From assembly GCA_027919835.1 (NCBI GenBank), contig JANVFP010000031.1, positions 124,001-188,000 of the forward strand: 64,000 nt of DNA. Direction: 5' to 3'. The notes below the pieces were generated by a model. It was not told the DNA's origin. It was given only the letters and a program-made list of their open reading frames with translations, and ran no database searches. Shown here piece after piece: positions 45,039 to 54,553 of the stretch (within the stretch, counting starts at the first letter, position 1; each line of letters starts with the position of its first letter). Origin of the DNA: Lentinula raphanica. Its lineage: Eukaryota > Basidiomycota > Agaricomycetes > Agaricales > Omphalotaceae. A program made the position numbers and the translations under genes.

Positions 45039-46003
45039 GGGCATGCAAAGATACCCCCCTTTTCTCTAAGACCCTGGACCAATAAAAAATGCCTACAACT
45101 CACTGTGAGTTCACCTGAAAGGAACTTTTAGTTCAGCTGAATTACTTTACAAGTGATATAAAGTACTCCTTATTATCTAGGCATGCTTTGAAATGCTTTG
45201 AAATGTCCTAGACACTTTGAAGTCAACTTGATCATGAACAAAGTGTTTTTAAATAGCCTCAGATCTTCATAAGTATACTTCGAAGGATTTTAGATCAACT
45301 CCTGATCTGTACAAAGTACTTCAGTAACATTCTTGGTGTTTTCAATTACTTTGAAAGCATCTGTAGTCTCTAAATAAGATTTGAGATCAACTCTAAATAT
45401 GTACAAAGTACTTGAGATCATTATTAAAAACTTTTTAGTTCTCTTGATTACTTTGAAACCATCTGTGGTCACTCTGAAGTTTATGAGAGTCCACCTCAGA
45501 TTAATTGAGAGAACTATCAGGGTCTCACTCATCCCTTCTGAATAGCTTGAGTGATTTCGAGCAGTCTTTCAATGACTTCAATGGCCCTTTGAGGTATTTT
45601 GTAACTTTTGTCCAATTCTTTGAAGGTCTTTGGGAATCTTCCTGAAGCTTTGGAGAGCTTTCAGCTTCTCTCAGCCCTCCTCCATTATTTTCCTGAGCCT
45701 TTCTAGTACTCTATGTTTCCGCTGGGTGTGCTGTTGTGATTTTCAAGGTATTTATAGAGTACTGTTTGATTCTCTGAGGTTTTTCCAAGGGATTTGAAGC
45801 TACAGAAAGGCTTCAGAGCCAATCCGGAACTTTTCCGATCAGCTTCAAAGGCAACTTTTACTGTTTCGGAGGCTTCTCAACTCACTCCAACTGCCAAGAG
45901 GTAACCCAGAAGATGCCATATTATGTAGGACTTGGGCTACAAAACTATATACTAGATGATACAAAGAGCTGCAAGATATCATGATTGTTCGACCTCCTAG
46001 ACT
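45039..46003. other. A/T-rich sequence of unknown origin with a ~107-bp imperfect tandem repeat
   Basis: Replaces the 3' end of secreted gene 3. Two imperfect copies of a block (about 45289-45372 and 45396-45475) share GATCAACTC, TGTACAAAGTACTT, ATTACTTTGAAA and CATCTGT. No coding frames. It could be part of a mobile element, but no terminal repeats were recognised. Confidence 0.45.
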
Positions 46004-48608
46004 TCATTGATCGTCCTCGACACTGCCCTTGATCTCAACGCTAATGACGTCCCCTTTCTCACTCCCATTCCCTCCCTCTCCCTCATTCCCATTCTCGTTT
46101 ACGTTCTCGCTCCCGTTCCCGCTGTTGTTATCGCTTCCGTTCCTGTTGTCGCTCCCTTTGTCGCTCCCTTTGTCGCTCCCGTTGTCGCTCCTGTTGTCGC
46201 TCCCGATGTCGCTCCCGTTGTAGTTGCCCCCTTTGTTGCTGCCGTTGTCGCTCCCTTTATCGCTCCCATTGTCACTGCCATTTTCGGGCCCGCTTTCATA
46301 GATGTCACTGGCACCATCTACACCGGATCCTTCATTCTTGAGAAAGACTTGAGAGGTTCCAGAGGCTTGGAGACGTCGTCTGCGTTTCTCTTGGGCAGCA
46401 GCTTCAATGGCTTCGTAATCGTAATAAGGAGTTCCTTGATTTCCTGGTTCATTGGACCTAAAGACAGATGTCAGCCAGTTTTTCATACGAAGTGGAAGCA
46501 CTAACGTCATTTCCTGATACAAGTCAGAAGGTAAGTCTTCCATGTAGGTCTTGGCGTGTTTCTGGCTTTGCTCGACAATTCTCCACAAAAACAAATACCT
46601 ATGAACCCTTCGTCAGCTCTCCTAAACTTCTAAGAAATGGAACGTGCTTACGTTTCTTCAGTGTTATTACGCGTTAGTTGAATTTGCTTTCTAGCCCCGG
46701 TGGTCCATTCCATAATGGAGTGTTCTATCTAAAGGATTGAGAGGGGAACTTGAGAATGTTTTCGAAAGAGGAAAATGAATATTCACCAGCGTCGCGATCA
46801 TAACGATCAAGCGCAAGGGTACAGCACCTGTGAGTTTCATGTGTTTGATGAGAAAAGTGTCCAGGTAAGACCGGGAGTCCACAAAATAGGCTCGAAGTAT
46901 CTTCCCGATCAAAGGAGTAGAAAAAGGAGCCCCGGTGGCTTTACGTTCCTGTGAGGTTGCTAACGTTGAGAGAGTAGAACCTGTTGAGATTATGAGTTCT
47001 TACTTCTAAATCCACCTCCTGATGATATCTATGCTCGTCGAGCAACCACCGTACACGGTCAGCCTACAAAAGATTGAAGTGAGCAAAAACAGTGAACAGA
47101 TAATATATCCAGAGTGCTCAACTATTTCTTCTCTTGCATCTTCTTTCCTAGATACAGAAAGGTTATAGTATTGGGCTACCAGGATGCGAATGATGCCTCC
47201 TAGATCCGAACGGACTTGAGAGGAACCGTAGTTCATCTGATATTTTCCTTTTCAGCCTAGTATGAACTGAGTCTGTTGGGGGAAGTTACTTACGAACGTC
47301 TTGAGTCTCTTGACTTCATTGGGATCCGGAGAAGAGGTGATTTTCTTCAAGCTTTGCAGTAAATCACTGTTCCCATACTTTCCGAGCTCTTCAGTGAATA
47401 GCGTAAGATCGGGTTCATCCTCTCGGGGCCACATGTTCCTGATGCAGATACCTAATCGAACGCTACTCTTGCCCAGACGCGCAAGTTCGACGTCTTCGAA
47501 TTCGGATTCAAGAACCTTGCCTGTCTTGACAGATTTGCGCTTCTTCTTACTCTCCTTCTTCTTGGATTTGGTGATGTCTTTGACGGTCATCTGGAGCAAG
47601 GGCAATAGCAAATCTTGAGGCAGCAGAAGGGCGAAAAGGAAAAGAGCTGCTCACGTTATCGTCGATGTCCATATCCATATCATTGTTAGGGCGCTCGGCG
47701 TCGGAAGGCTCCTCGTCGGAATCGATCTGGTCCTCTTCGTCATCGCTACCAGATTTCAACTTCTTCTCGTCTTCTTCTGCAAAAGCGATAGTGAGACAGG
47801 TGTACGAGAGTTCAAGATGAACTTACCAGAGTCGTATAGTTCAATGGTATCGTCTCCTAAGTCTGCGTCCTTCTCCTCATCGTTGAGCAAGATATCGGCT
47901 GGTATACATACCGAAGTTAGATTAAAGATTCTAAGTAGATATCGTTGAATGACCTTCTCTATTTCTCAAAACTTCCTTTGGAGGGGCAATTCCGTGAAGA
48001 GTTGGCATATACGACTCTTGAGGATCTTTGGAAGGTTTGGATTTGAAAAGATTTGCTGGTTTCTTTGGGTGCTGGGAAGAGGATTTCGATGCAGAGCTAG
48101 GAAGAACGACAGAAGTAGCAAGATTGTGAAGGGGCTTTGCCTTCTTGGTTTCCTTCGAAGGCTTGGAGTTCGAAGACTTCGAGGATTTCGAAGGCGAAGC
48201 TTTGTGGCTTGACCCCTTAGTGGTCGAACTCTTGGAGCGCAATTCCCTAGAGCTTGAGACCTTAGAGTTCGACGCGTCATCTGTGGTCTTGGACTTCAAA
48301 GAGTCGTACGTAGTTTTCGACTTCGAAGAGTCGTACGTAGGTTTCGACTTCGAAGAGTCGTTCGCAGCTTTGGAATTCGAAGAGTCGTTCATGGATTTGG
48401 ACTTCGAAGAGTCATTCGTAGCCTTGGACTTCGAAGGGTTGGAAGTAGAAACCTTGGTAAGTTTGGAAGACGAAGTCTTTGAGGTTGACAAATGTTCCGC
48501 TACTGGGTGCCTGGACGATGTTCGGGTATCTTTCTCCTTCTTTCGTTTGGCATCGGGAACCTCGAGAGTGTCGATCTTCTCTGACTTGGAGTTTCGACGC
48601 TTGACCAT
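46004..48608 (-). CDS. DUF6532-domain protein with low-complexity ends
   Basis: Basidiomycete-specific family of unknown function. The N-terminal 200 residues are Ser/Lys-rich with an 8-residue repeat of the form xNDSSKSK (48270-48440). An acidic region follows (DDEEDQIDSDEEPSD), then a Lys-rich patch KSKKKESKKKRKS. The DUF6532 core holds LFTEELGKYGNSDLL, YGSSQVRSDLGGIIRILVAQ, ADRVRWLLDEHRYHQEVDLE, KATGAPFSTPLIGKILRAYF and a MEWTTGARKQIQLTRNN segment. The C-terminus is a GSDNGSDKGSD-type tract of about 60 residues. Several introns. Basic plus acidic tails suggest a nuclear protein, which is inference. Confidence 0.78.
46110..46290. repeat. coding Gly-Ser-Asp/Asn minisatellite
   Basis: Degenerate 9-12-bp units around TCGCTCCC encode the GSD-N/K tract of the DUF6532 protein on the minus strand. 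Confidence 0.75.
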
Positions 48609-49075
48609 GAAGGAAAAGAAGAGAGCACGAAGAAAGTATGAGACAGCGCTTTTTCAACTATATATAATCCATCACGTGTCACCTGCCTTCGGCGTCTAAT
48701 TTCTCCTTCGACGCGACTTACTGTAAAATTTACATGTCTTCGAGCTGCAGAATCAGTAGTAGTATCTGTAGAGCTGAAACAGTTGAAGATATAGAGCTAT
48801 CAGGGGGGATTTGTATTCTTGAGCACAGTTGGAATAGCTGTAGTAATGGTAGTATGAAAAAGATAGCAGCTGGTAATGAGTCCGACGCTCTGAGGCCATC
48901 ATATCTATTCACAAAGATTGAGTATCAAAGAATGAAAATGAGAGGAATGTTGAGATCTTGTCTGAAACAGCCAGTGCGACATAGGAAGTGGACATATACC
49001 CTATACCAATAGAGTCCCTTTCAGAGCAGGACTTGCATTCAGTATGGCGGGGATAGTATGTCGAGGTTCACAACT
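48609..49075. other. intergenic, no gene seen
   Basis: DUF6532 upstream region and 3' flank of the Wee1-like remnant. A 92-codon + strand open frame (48734-49012) lacks motifs and is not annotated. Confidence 0.4.
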
Positions 49076-49726
49076 TCAAGGATCGCAGACAAGGAATCTT
49101 GAGATGGTGATACTGCAAATAAGCTCGTCCTTCCCGTGCGCCCGTTCCATTAGGTTTTGCGCTTGGGACACAATACTTTGATGAACGAGTCGGTAACAGC
49201 TCTTCTCCAGGATCGTCATGCCAAAGCTGCAAAAAGAAATCATTGACGGAAGAACCACATACACCGCTGATATCGCACGTACACCACATACCTGAAGATA
49301 TCAGTTATTTTACTATACTGTCGCAAGACTTCATGCGCCAGGTAAAGCTTATCTTCTTCCAGTTCACAACTGTTACTTGCGGAGCTAGAACCATCGGTTG
49401 AGAGGCGAGGGCGCTGCGAAAGCGATGCCATTCCAAATTCCCCAATCTTGAACAGGTGCACAATTCAGTCCAGATAAACAGTTGTTCGTCTTGATCCCAT
49501 GCGTTAATGGAAGCGGGGTCCTCTTACGTTTGAGAGGTGTGGAAGGATATCGACCTCTTCCCTTGTACGTAGCCTGATCTCGAAAAAGTTGAGTCCAACA
49601 GCACGGAATAATGAGTTGATGACAGACTTACCGATGCTTGGCTCTCTCAAACCTTTTCCACTCTCTTTTCGCGACCTCAATAAACTGCTCTTCGAATCGT
49701 CCAGGGAGCGGCTCATGAGCTGGTTG
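49076..49726 (-). pseudogene. decayed Wee1-like protein kinase fragment
   Basis: Exon-like segments with valid splice signals give, in order, GRFEEQFIEVA (start of a Wee1-type kinase domain), KRFERAKHRLRTREEVDILP (the helix C region of fungal Wee1/Swe1), IGEFGMASLSQRPRL (DFG region, Asp to Glu), DKLYLAHEVLRQYSKITDIF (APE region, Pro to His) and SFGMTILE. Missing are the glycine-rich loop, the VAIK-type Lys and the whole stretch with HxDLKPxN. After TILE the Wee1-like reading (LFAVSPSQDSLSAILEVV) is in another frame. The pseudokinase call rests on the substitutions and deletions together. Identification as Wee1-like is from remembered family conservation. Confidence 0.6.
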
Positions 49727-50056
49727 CTACAAGCTGCGCAGGCGTCCACTGATAGGGTAAGAGTTCGTTGTAGTCCCTATAAGAGATTCCAGTCTCACCA
49801 GGGATAGACCATGAAAGGATGGGAAGCAGACGCCTGAACGTTGCTTCATCGTAAGGCACGAGAGGCGATATAATCTACACCTCCTTGTAAAGGGTTACAA
49901 ACTTGTCTCTGTAGTTGCAAATCTCCTGTCCCAATGATGACAAGGATCAATAGGAAGACGTTGGTACGCTCGTTACAGCGCGCGCGTGTTGTCTGAAAGG
50001 ACGGGAGTCGGGCGAATATCTTATCCTATCTCGCTCTCACTTGATCTGGTACCGCC
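49727..50056. other. left flank of the foldback element
   Basis: No recognisable coding sequence. This is pre-insertion DNA continuous with the sequence after 53187. Confidence 0.4.
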
Positions 50057-50066
50057 GAGAGGTCCA
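50057..50066. repeat. target site duplication, left
   Basis: GAGAGGTCCA, repeated exactly at 53178-53187 outside the right inverted repeat. Confidence 0.85.
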
Positions 50067-51490
50067 GCTGATACTGTAAAACTTTTGTAAAAAGTACCGA
50101 TAAGTTATCGGGTACCTATTGCAAATAGTTGTGATAACCCGGAGGGGGTCCCGGAAATGGCCCCGGGGGGTGGTCATGCCTGTCACCACCTGTCACATAT
50201 GGCTTATATTTACTGTTTTGGGTAATTAATAATCATCCAGATATTAAATAAGCAGTACATTTTCAAAAAAACCCGAAAATTCATAAAAATTCATAAAAAA
50301 CCTAAAATGGCCTGATTAGGTCAGATCAGGATATGTAAGCAAATGACCTCATATAATAAAAAATGATGTAGGGTCAATCTAGGTACTAAAAATAGCCTGA
50401 AAAATCACTAAAAATGCGAAAAATATTTAGGGATGGTATAGAGCCTATTGCAGGTCCAGGCACATCAAAATTACCAAAAAAGGAAAAAATTGATTATGAT
50501 CTCATCTTGTAGCAAAAAATCTGAAAAAAATCCTAAAAATAGTCAAAAAATTCAGGGGTGCCTTGTTGGCCCTGAAAACGCAAAATAAAAAAAAATACGC
50601 GACAAGTGTAAAAATTTTTATCACTCCAAATCATTCCAAATCCACTATACAGTCAGTATATATGATGTATATGCTATTTTTAGCATCCTAGTACCTTTAT
50701 TGGGCTAAAAATAGAACTTGATCTCATCTGATAGCAAAAAATCTGAAAAAATCATAAAAAATGCTCAAAAAATTCAGGGGTGCCTCAGTAGCTCTGAAAA
50801 TGCAAAATAAAAAAATTTACACCATACAATTGAAAAACAAAATCACTCCAAATCATACCAAATCCACTATACAGTCAGTATATATCATGTATATGCCATT
50901 TATAGCACCCCTAGTACCCTCAATCACTTATATCACTCAAGAATCATACCAAACTGAATAATTTGGGGAGTAAATATATTGTACATGATATTTTTAGCAC
51001 ATCTAGTACTCTTGATAACTCAGAACAATTTATATTACTCAATATGTTCAGTACACTTAGCACTTATCACACCTACCACACTAAAACTCATAACAGTACT
51101 TATATGTATTATACTTAACACAGTTGACAATGAAAATACTCAAAACAGTATTATCAGTCACTATACTTAACACACTTAACAGTCAAAAAGTGGGAACAAT
51201 GTTACTTAATATACATAACACACTTATTGTTATACTATAGCACACTTATAACAACGAGTTTTGGGCGCTTATGGGCGCTTATTTGGTGTTTTTAAGTCGA
51301 AATTCATTAATAGCACACTCAATAATTTTTGTGTGGGCTCTATACTGTGTAAGGATGTTGTCTATATCATATTCCTCTAGATACAATTCAGAGAACTCGA
51401 AAATTCAACCTGTGGGGCTGGCTATATTGTGATCTTTTGAAATATAACAGTGTTTTATGTAAATGTCAATGCATATGTCCATGTAATGCA
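50067..51490 (+). repeat. foldback element, left arm
   Basis: Contains two tandem diverged copies of a unit of about 224 bases (roughly 50505-50730 and 50731-50950), each with GCAAAAAATCTGAAAAAA, TTCAGGGGTGCC and ATCCACTATACAGTCAGTAT. Nearer the loop, short words such as CTTAACAC and CACTTATA recur. Confidence 0.85.
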
Positions 51491-51753
51491 AGTTTACTGA
51501 TGGTGGTTCATGAGGGAATCACTCCTACAGTCTACTAGAAGTGTCTGGATATGGTTCAGATACTTACTATGACTATTGGACTCTGTGATATACATGTACA
51601 TATTTCATGTACAATATAGATGTCTACACTTACATGTAACAATAGATGTCATATTCAATGACCCCCATTACAGATCTCTTGGCTGTATCACATGGAGTTA
51701 GCATAGAATAGGTTGTAGGATGACTCTTTTCATGACCCAGTAGCAGTTTGACT

Positions 51754-53177
51754 TCATAACATGGGTGTATGCATGGACATTTACATAAAACACTGTTATC
51801 TCACAAAAGATCACAATATAGCCAGTCCCACAAGCTGTAATCTTGAGTTCTCCAAATTGTATCAAGTGTAGTATGATATAAACAACATCCTTACACAATA
51901 TAGAGCCCACACAAAAATTATTGAGTGTGCTATTAATGAATTTCGACTCAAAAACACCAAATAAGCGCCCATAAGCGCCCAAAACTCGTTGTTATAAGTG
52001 TGTTATAGTATAACAATGAGTGTGTTATGTATATAAAGTAACATTGTTCCGACTTTTTGACTGTTAAGTGTGTTAAGTATAGTGACTGATAATACTGCTT
52101 TAAGTATTTTCATTGTCAACTGTGTTAAGTATAATACATATAAGTACTGTTATGAGTTTTAGTGTGGTAGGTGTGATAAGTGCTAAGTGTACTGAACATA
52201 TTGAGTAATATAAATTGTTCTGAGTTATCAAGAGTACTAGATGTGCTAAAAATATCATGTACAATATATTTACTCCCCAAATTATTCAGTTTGGTATGAT
52301 TCTTGAGTGATATAAGTGATTGAGGGTACTAGGGGTGCTATAAATGGCATATACATGATATATACTGACTGTATAGTGGATTTGGTATGATTTGGAGTGA
52401 TTTTGTTTTTCAATTGTATGGTGTAAATTTTTTTATTTTGCATTTTCAGAGCTACTGAGGCACCCCTGAATTTTTTGAGCATTTTTTATGATTTTTTCAG
52501 ATTTTTTGCTATCAGATGAGATCAAGTTCTATTTTTAGCCCAATAAAGGTACTAGGATGCTAAAAATAGCATATACATCATATATACTGACTGTATAGTG
52601 GATTTGGAATGATTTGGAGTGATAAAAATTTTTACACTTGTCGCGTATTTTTTTTTATTTTGCGTTTTCAGGGCCAACAAGGCACCCCTGAATTTTTTGA
52701 CTATTTTTAGGATTTTTTTCAGATTTTTTGCTACAAGATGAGATCATAATCAATTTTTTCCTTTTTTGGTAATTTTGATGTGCCTGGACCTGCAATAGGC
52801 TCTATACCATCCCTAAATATTTTTCGCATTTTTAGTGATTTTTCAGGCTATTTTTAGTACCTAGATTGACCCTACATCATTTTTTATTATATGAGGTCAT
52901 TTGCTTACATATCCTGATCTGACCTAATCAGGCCATTTTAGGTTTTTTATGAATTTTTATGAATTTTCGGGTTTTTTTGAAAATGTACTGCTTATTTAAT
53001 ATCTGGATGATTATTAATTACCCAAAACAGTAAATATAAGCCATATGTGACAGGTGGTGACAGGCATGACCACCCCCCGGGGCCATTTCCGGGACCCCCT
53101 CCGGGTTATCACAACTATTTGCAATAGGTACCCGATAACTTATCAGTGTTTTTTACAAAAGCTTTACTGTATCCTGT
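51754..53177 (-). repeat. foldback element, right arm
   Basis: Inverted copy of the left arm, with the same internal tandem units in reverse order. The outer part is nearly identical; the loop-proximal part (51760-51900) differs at many positions. Confidence 0.85.
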
Positions 53178-53187
53178 GAGAGGTCCA
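53178..53187. repeat. target site duplication, right
   Basis: GAGAGGTCCA, identical to 50057-50066. Confidence 0.85.
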
Positions 53188-54553
53188 CTTGGAGGCTACC
53201 ATCGAGCGATAGTCCCTTGCACGAAGATAATGAGGGTGCGTCAGCAGGTGGGGTCTATGGAGGCGGATAGTACGTTGAAAGAGAAGAAGATTTTGCCGTT
53301 GGGGTGCATAGAGCTGTACTCCTGCACGTCACAAGAACCTTTGCATAAGGGAACAGGTGATGAAAGTGGCCGTCGACGAATCCAGAAGTAGGAGGTGAGA
53401 GAACTGGAGACCTTCGTTCTGGCTTTTCCGTAGCATCTCCTCTGTGCAACCAAGGCTATAGCACTGTATGCTGAGCAGGCGGGGGATCCAGAGCAATCTG
53501 CTGCAATAGAGATCCTCACAGACAGGAGATGACCGCATAGATAGATGACCGCATGGATAGACGACCGCATGGATAGACGACCGCATGGATAGACGACGTG
53601 GCTCACGAAGAACGCAATCAGTTGTCTAGCCTGTAGAACCTGCCTGGAGAGGACGTTGGAGTCATTAATCTTGGCTGAGCGACGTGCTCAAAATCTGTAT
53701 ACAGCTTCAAGACTCAAGAGGCGGGACATAGAGTATAGCATGATGATTACTGACGATCATTGCTTTGTATAAAGCATTTTCCCTCGCTCTATTAGTATCT
53801 GCTTCATGAAGCAGGTTTCCCGTTTCTCGCCTCTGCGCCTCTCCCTACTAGTACCCATGCCCGCTTGAACTTTCCCAAGACAATGACTGAACCAGAGCAA
53901 AGAACGACACCAGAGTAGATGTAAAACCCATGCCAGGTCAGAAACTAATTGAATCATGGTCAATTAATAGTTTGACGCAGTAGGCAGCACTTACTGCATC
54001 GTTTTCATTTTCCTGCAATTCGATGTTGCCTTGGGAGGGGATTACAACGGTACGTGTGGCTCCAAAAGGCAGCCCAAACAGTCTATGTCCTTCCTCCGGG
54101 GGTCAGTGGCCAACGATATAGCGAAGGGTAAGAAGTACTACTACTAGTAGTAGTAGTAGTAAGAAAGTGATTCAACGTCATCTGATCAGAGGCTTCAACC
54201 ATTTTGGGAAAGAAGCACAAGTGGCTGTGATGATTCCCCTTTACGACTCGGTTTTAGCGCTCTCGACGGTTTGCTTTCAAGATTCACCGTCGATAACTGG
54301 GCGAAGATACGCGTTCAAACTCAAGCACAATTCAGATAGTAGAATGACAAGTCACAGAAATCACTACTCCCATGTTCAGTCTGCTCACCAAGGACACAAA
54401 TACTTAAGAGACAAAACGCGAGTTCGAACACATAGTATTCCTACAACTTGAAGAATGGTCAGCTCGGGAAGAAATCTTTGAACAAGAGCAAAGCCTCAAA
54501 AGGGAAGGAAGGAAGGGTATGAGAATGCGGCAAGCGGCGGCTAGAGTAGAAGA
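53188..54553. other. right flank of the foldback element and unassigned DNA
   Basis: Includes a 16-bp minisatellite at 53528 and a TAC/TAG trinucleotide palindrome at about 54136-54162. A minus-strand frame (53241-53606) overlaps the minisatellite and has no recognised motif. I see no supportable gene. Confidence 0.4.
53528..53591. repeat. 16-bp minisatellite, four copies
   Basis: Four tandem copies of GACGACCGCATGGATA with one or two substitutions in the first two. Confidence 0.9.

Larger units (their letters stand above)
50067..53177. mobile_element. 3.1 kb foldback DNA transposon with giant terminal inverted repeats
   Basis: 3,111 bases bounded by an exact 10-bp duplication. The two arms (about 50067-51490 and 51754-53177) are inverted copies of one another around a loop of roughly 260 bases; positions x and 103,244 minus x pair along the arms. 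The outer 1.2 kb is almost identical between arms: a 66-codon chance frame occurs identically at 50761-50961 (+) and 52282-52482 (-). The proximal 150-200 bases are visibly more diverged. Ends read GCTGATACTGTAAAACTTTT and, inverted, ACAGGATACAGTAAAGCTTTT. Strongly A/T-rich, with no transposase. Long inverted repeats plus a 9-11-bp target duplication fit Mutator-like (MULE) foldback elements. Confidence 0.88.

Noticed and set aside
46007..46504. + strand frame rich in Pro/Val/Ala opposite the DUF6532 tail
   Set aside because: Antisense reading of the Gly-Ser-Asp repeat, which is open in several frames because of its repeat nature.
48145..48699. 184-codon + strand frame rich in Asp/Glu/Phe
   Set aside because: Antisense of the Ser/Lys repeat in the DUF6532 gene; no evidence of its own.
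50761..50961. 66-codon frame inside the foldback arm, duplicated at 52282-52482
   Set aside because: Identical only because the arms are inverted copies; A/T-rich, Lys/Ile-rich chance frame with no domain.
51698..51982. 94-codon frame over the foldback loop
   Set aside because: No transposase motif; the corresponding left-arm sequence does not keep the frame.
54136..54162. TAC/TAG trinucleotide palindrome as a possible transposon end
   Set aside because: A simple microsatellite; no matching inverted partner near the other end of the Plavaka-type element.
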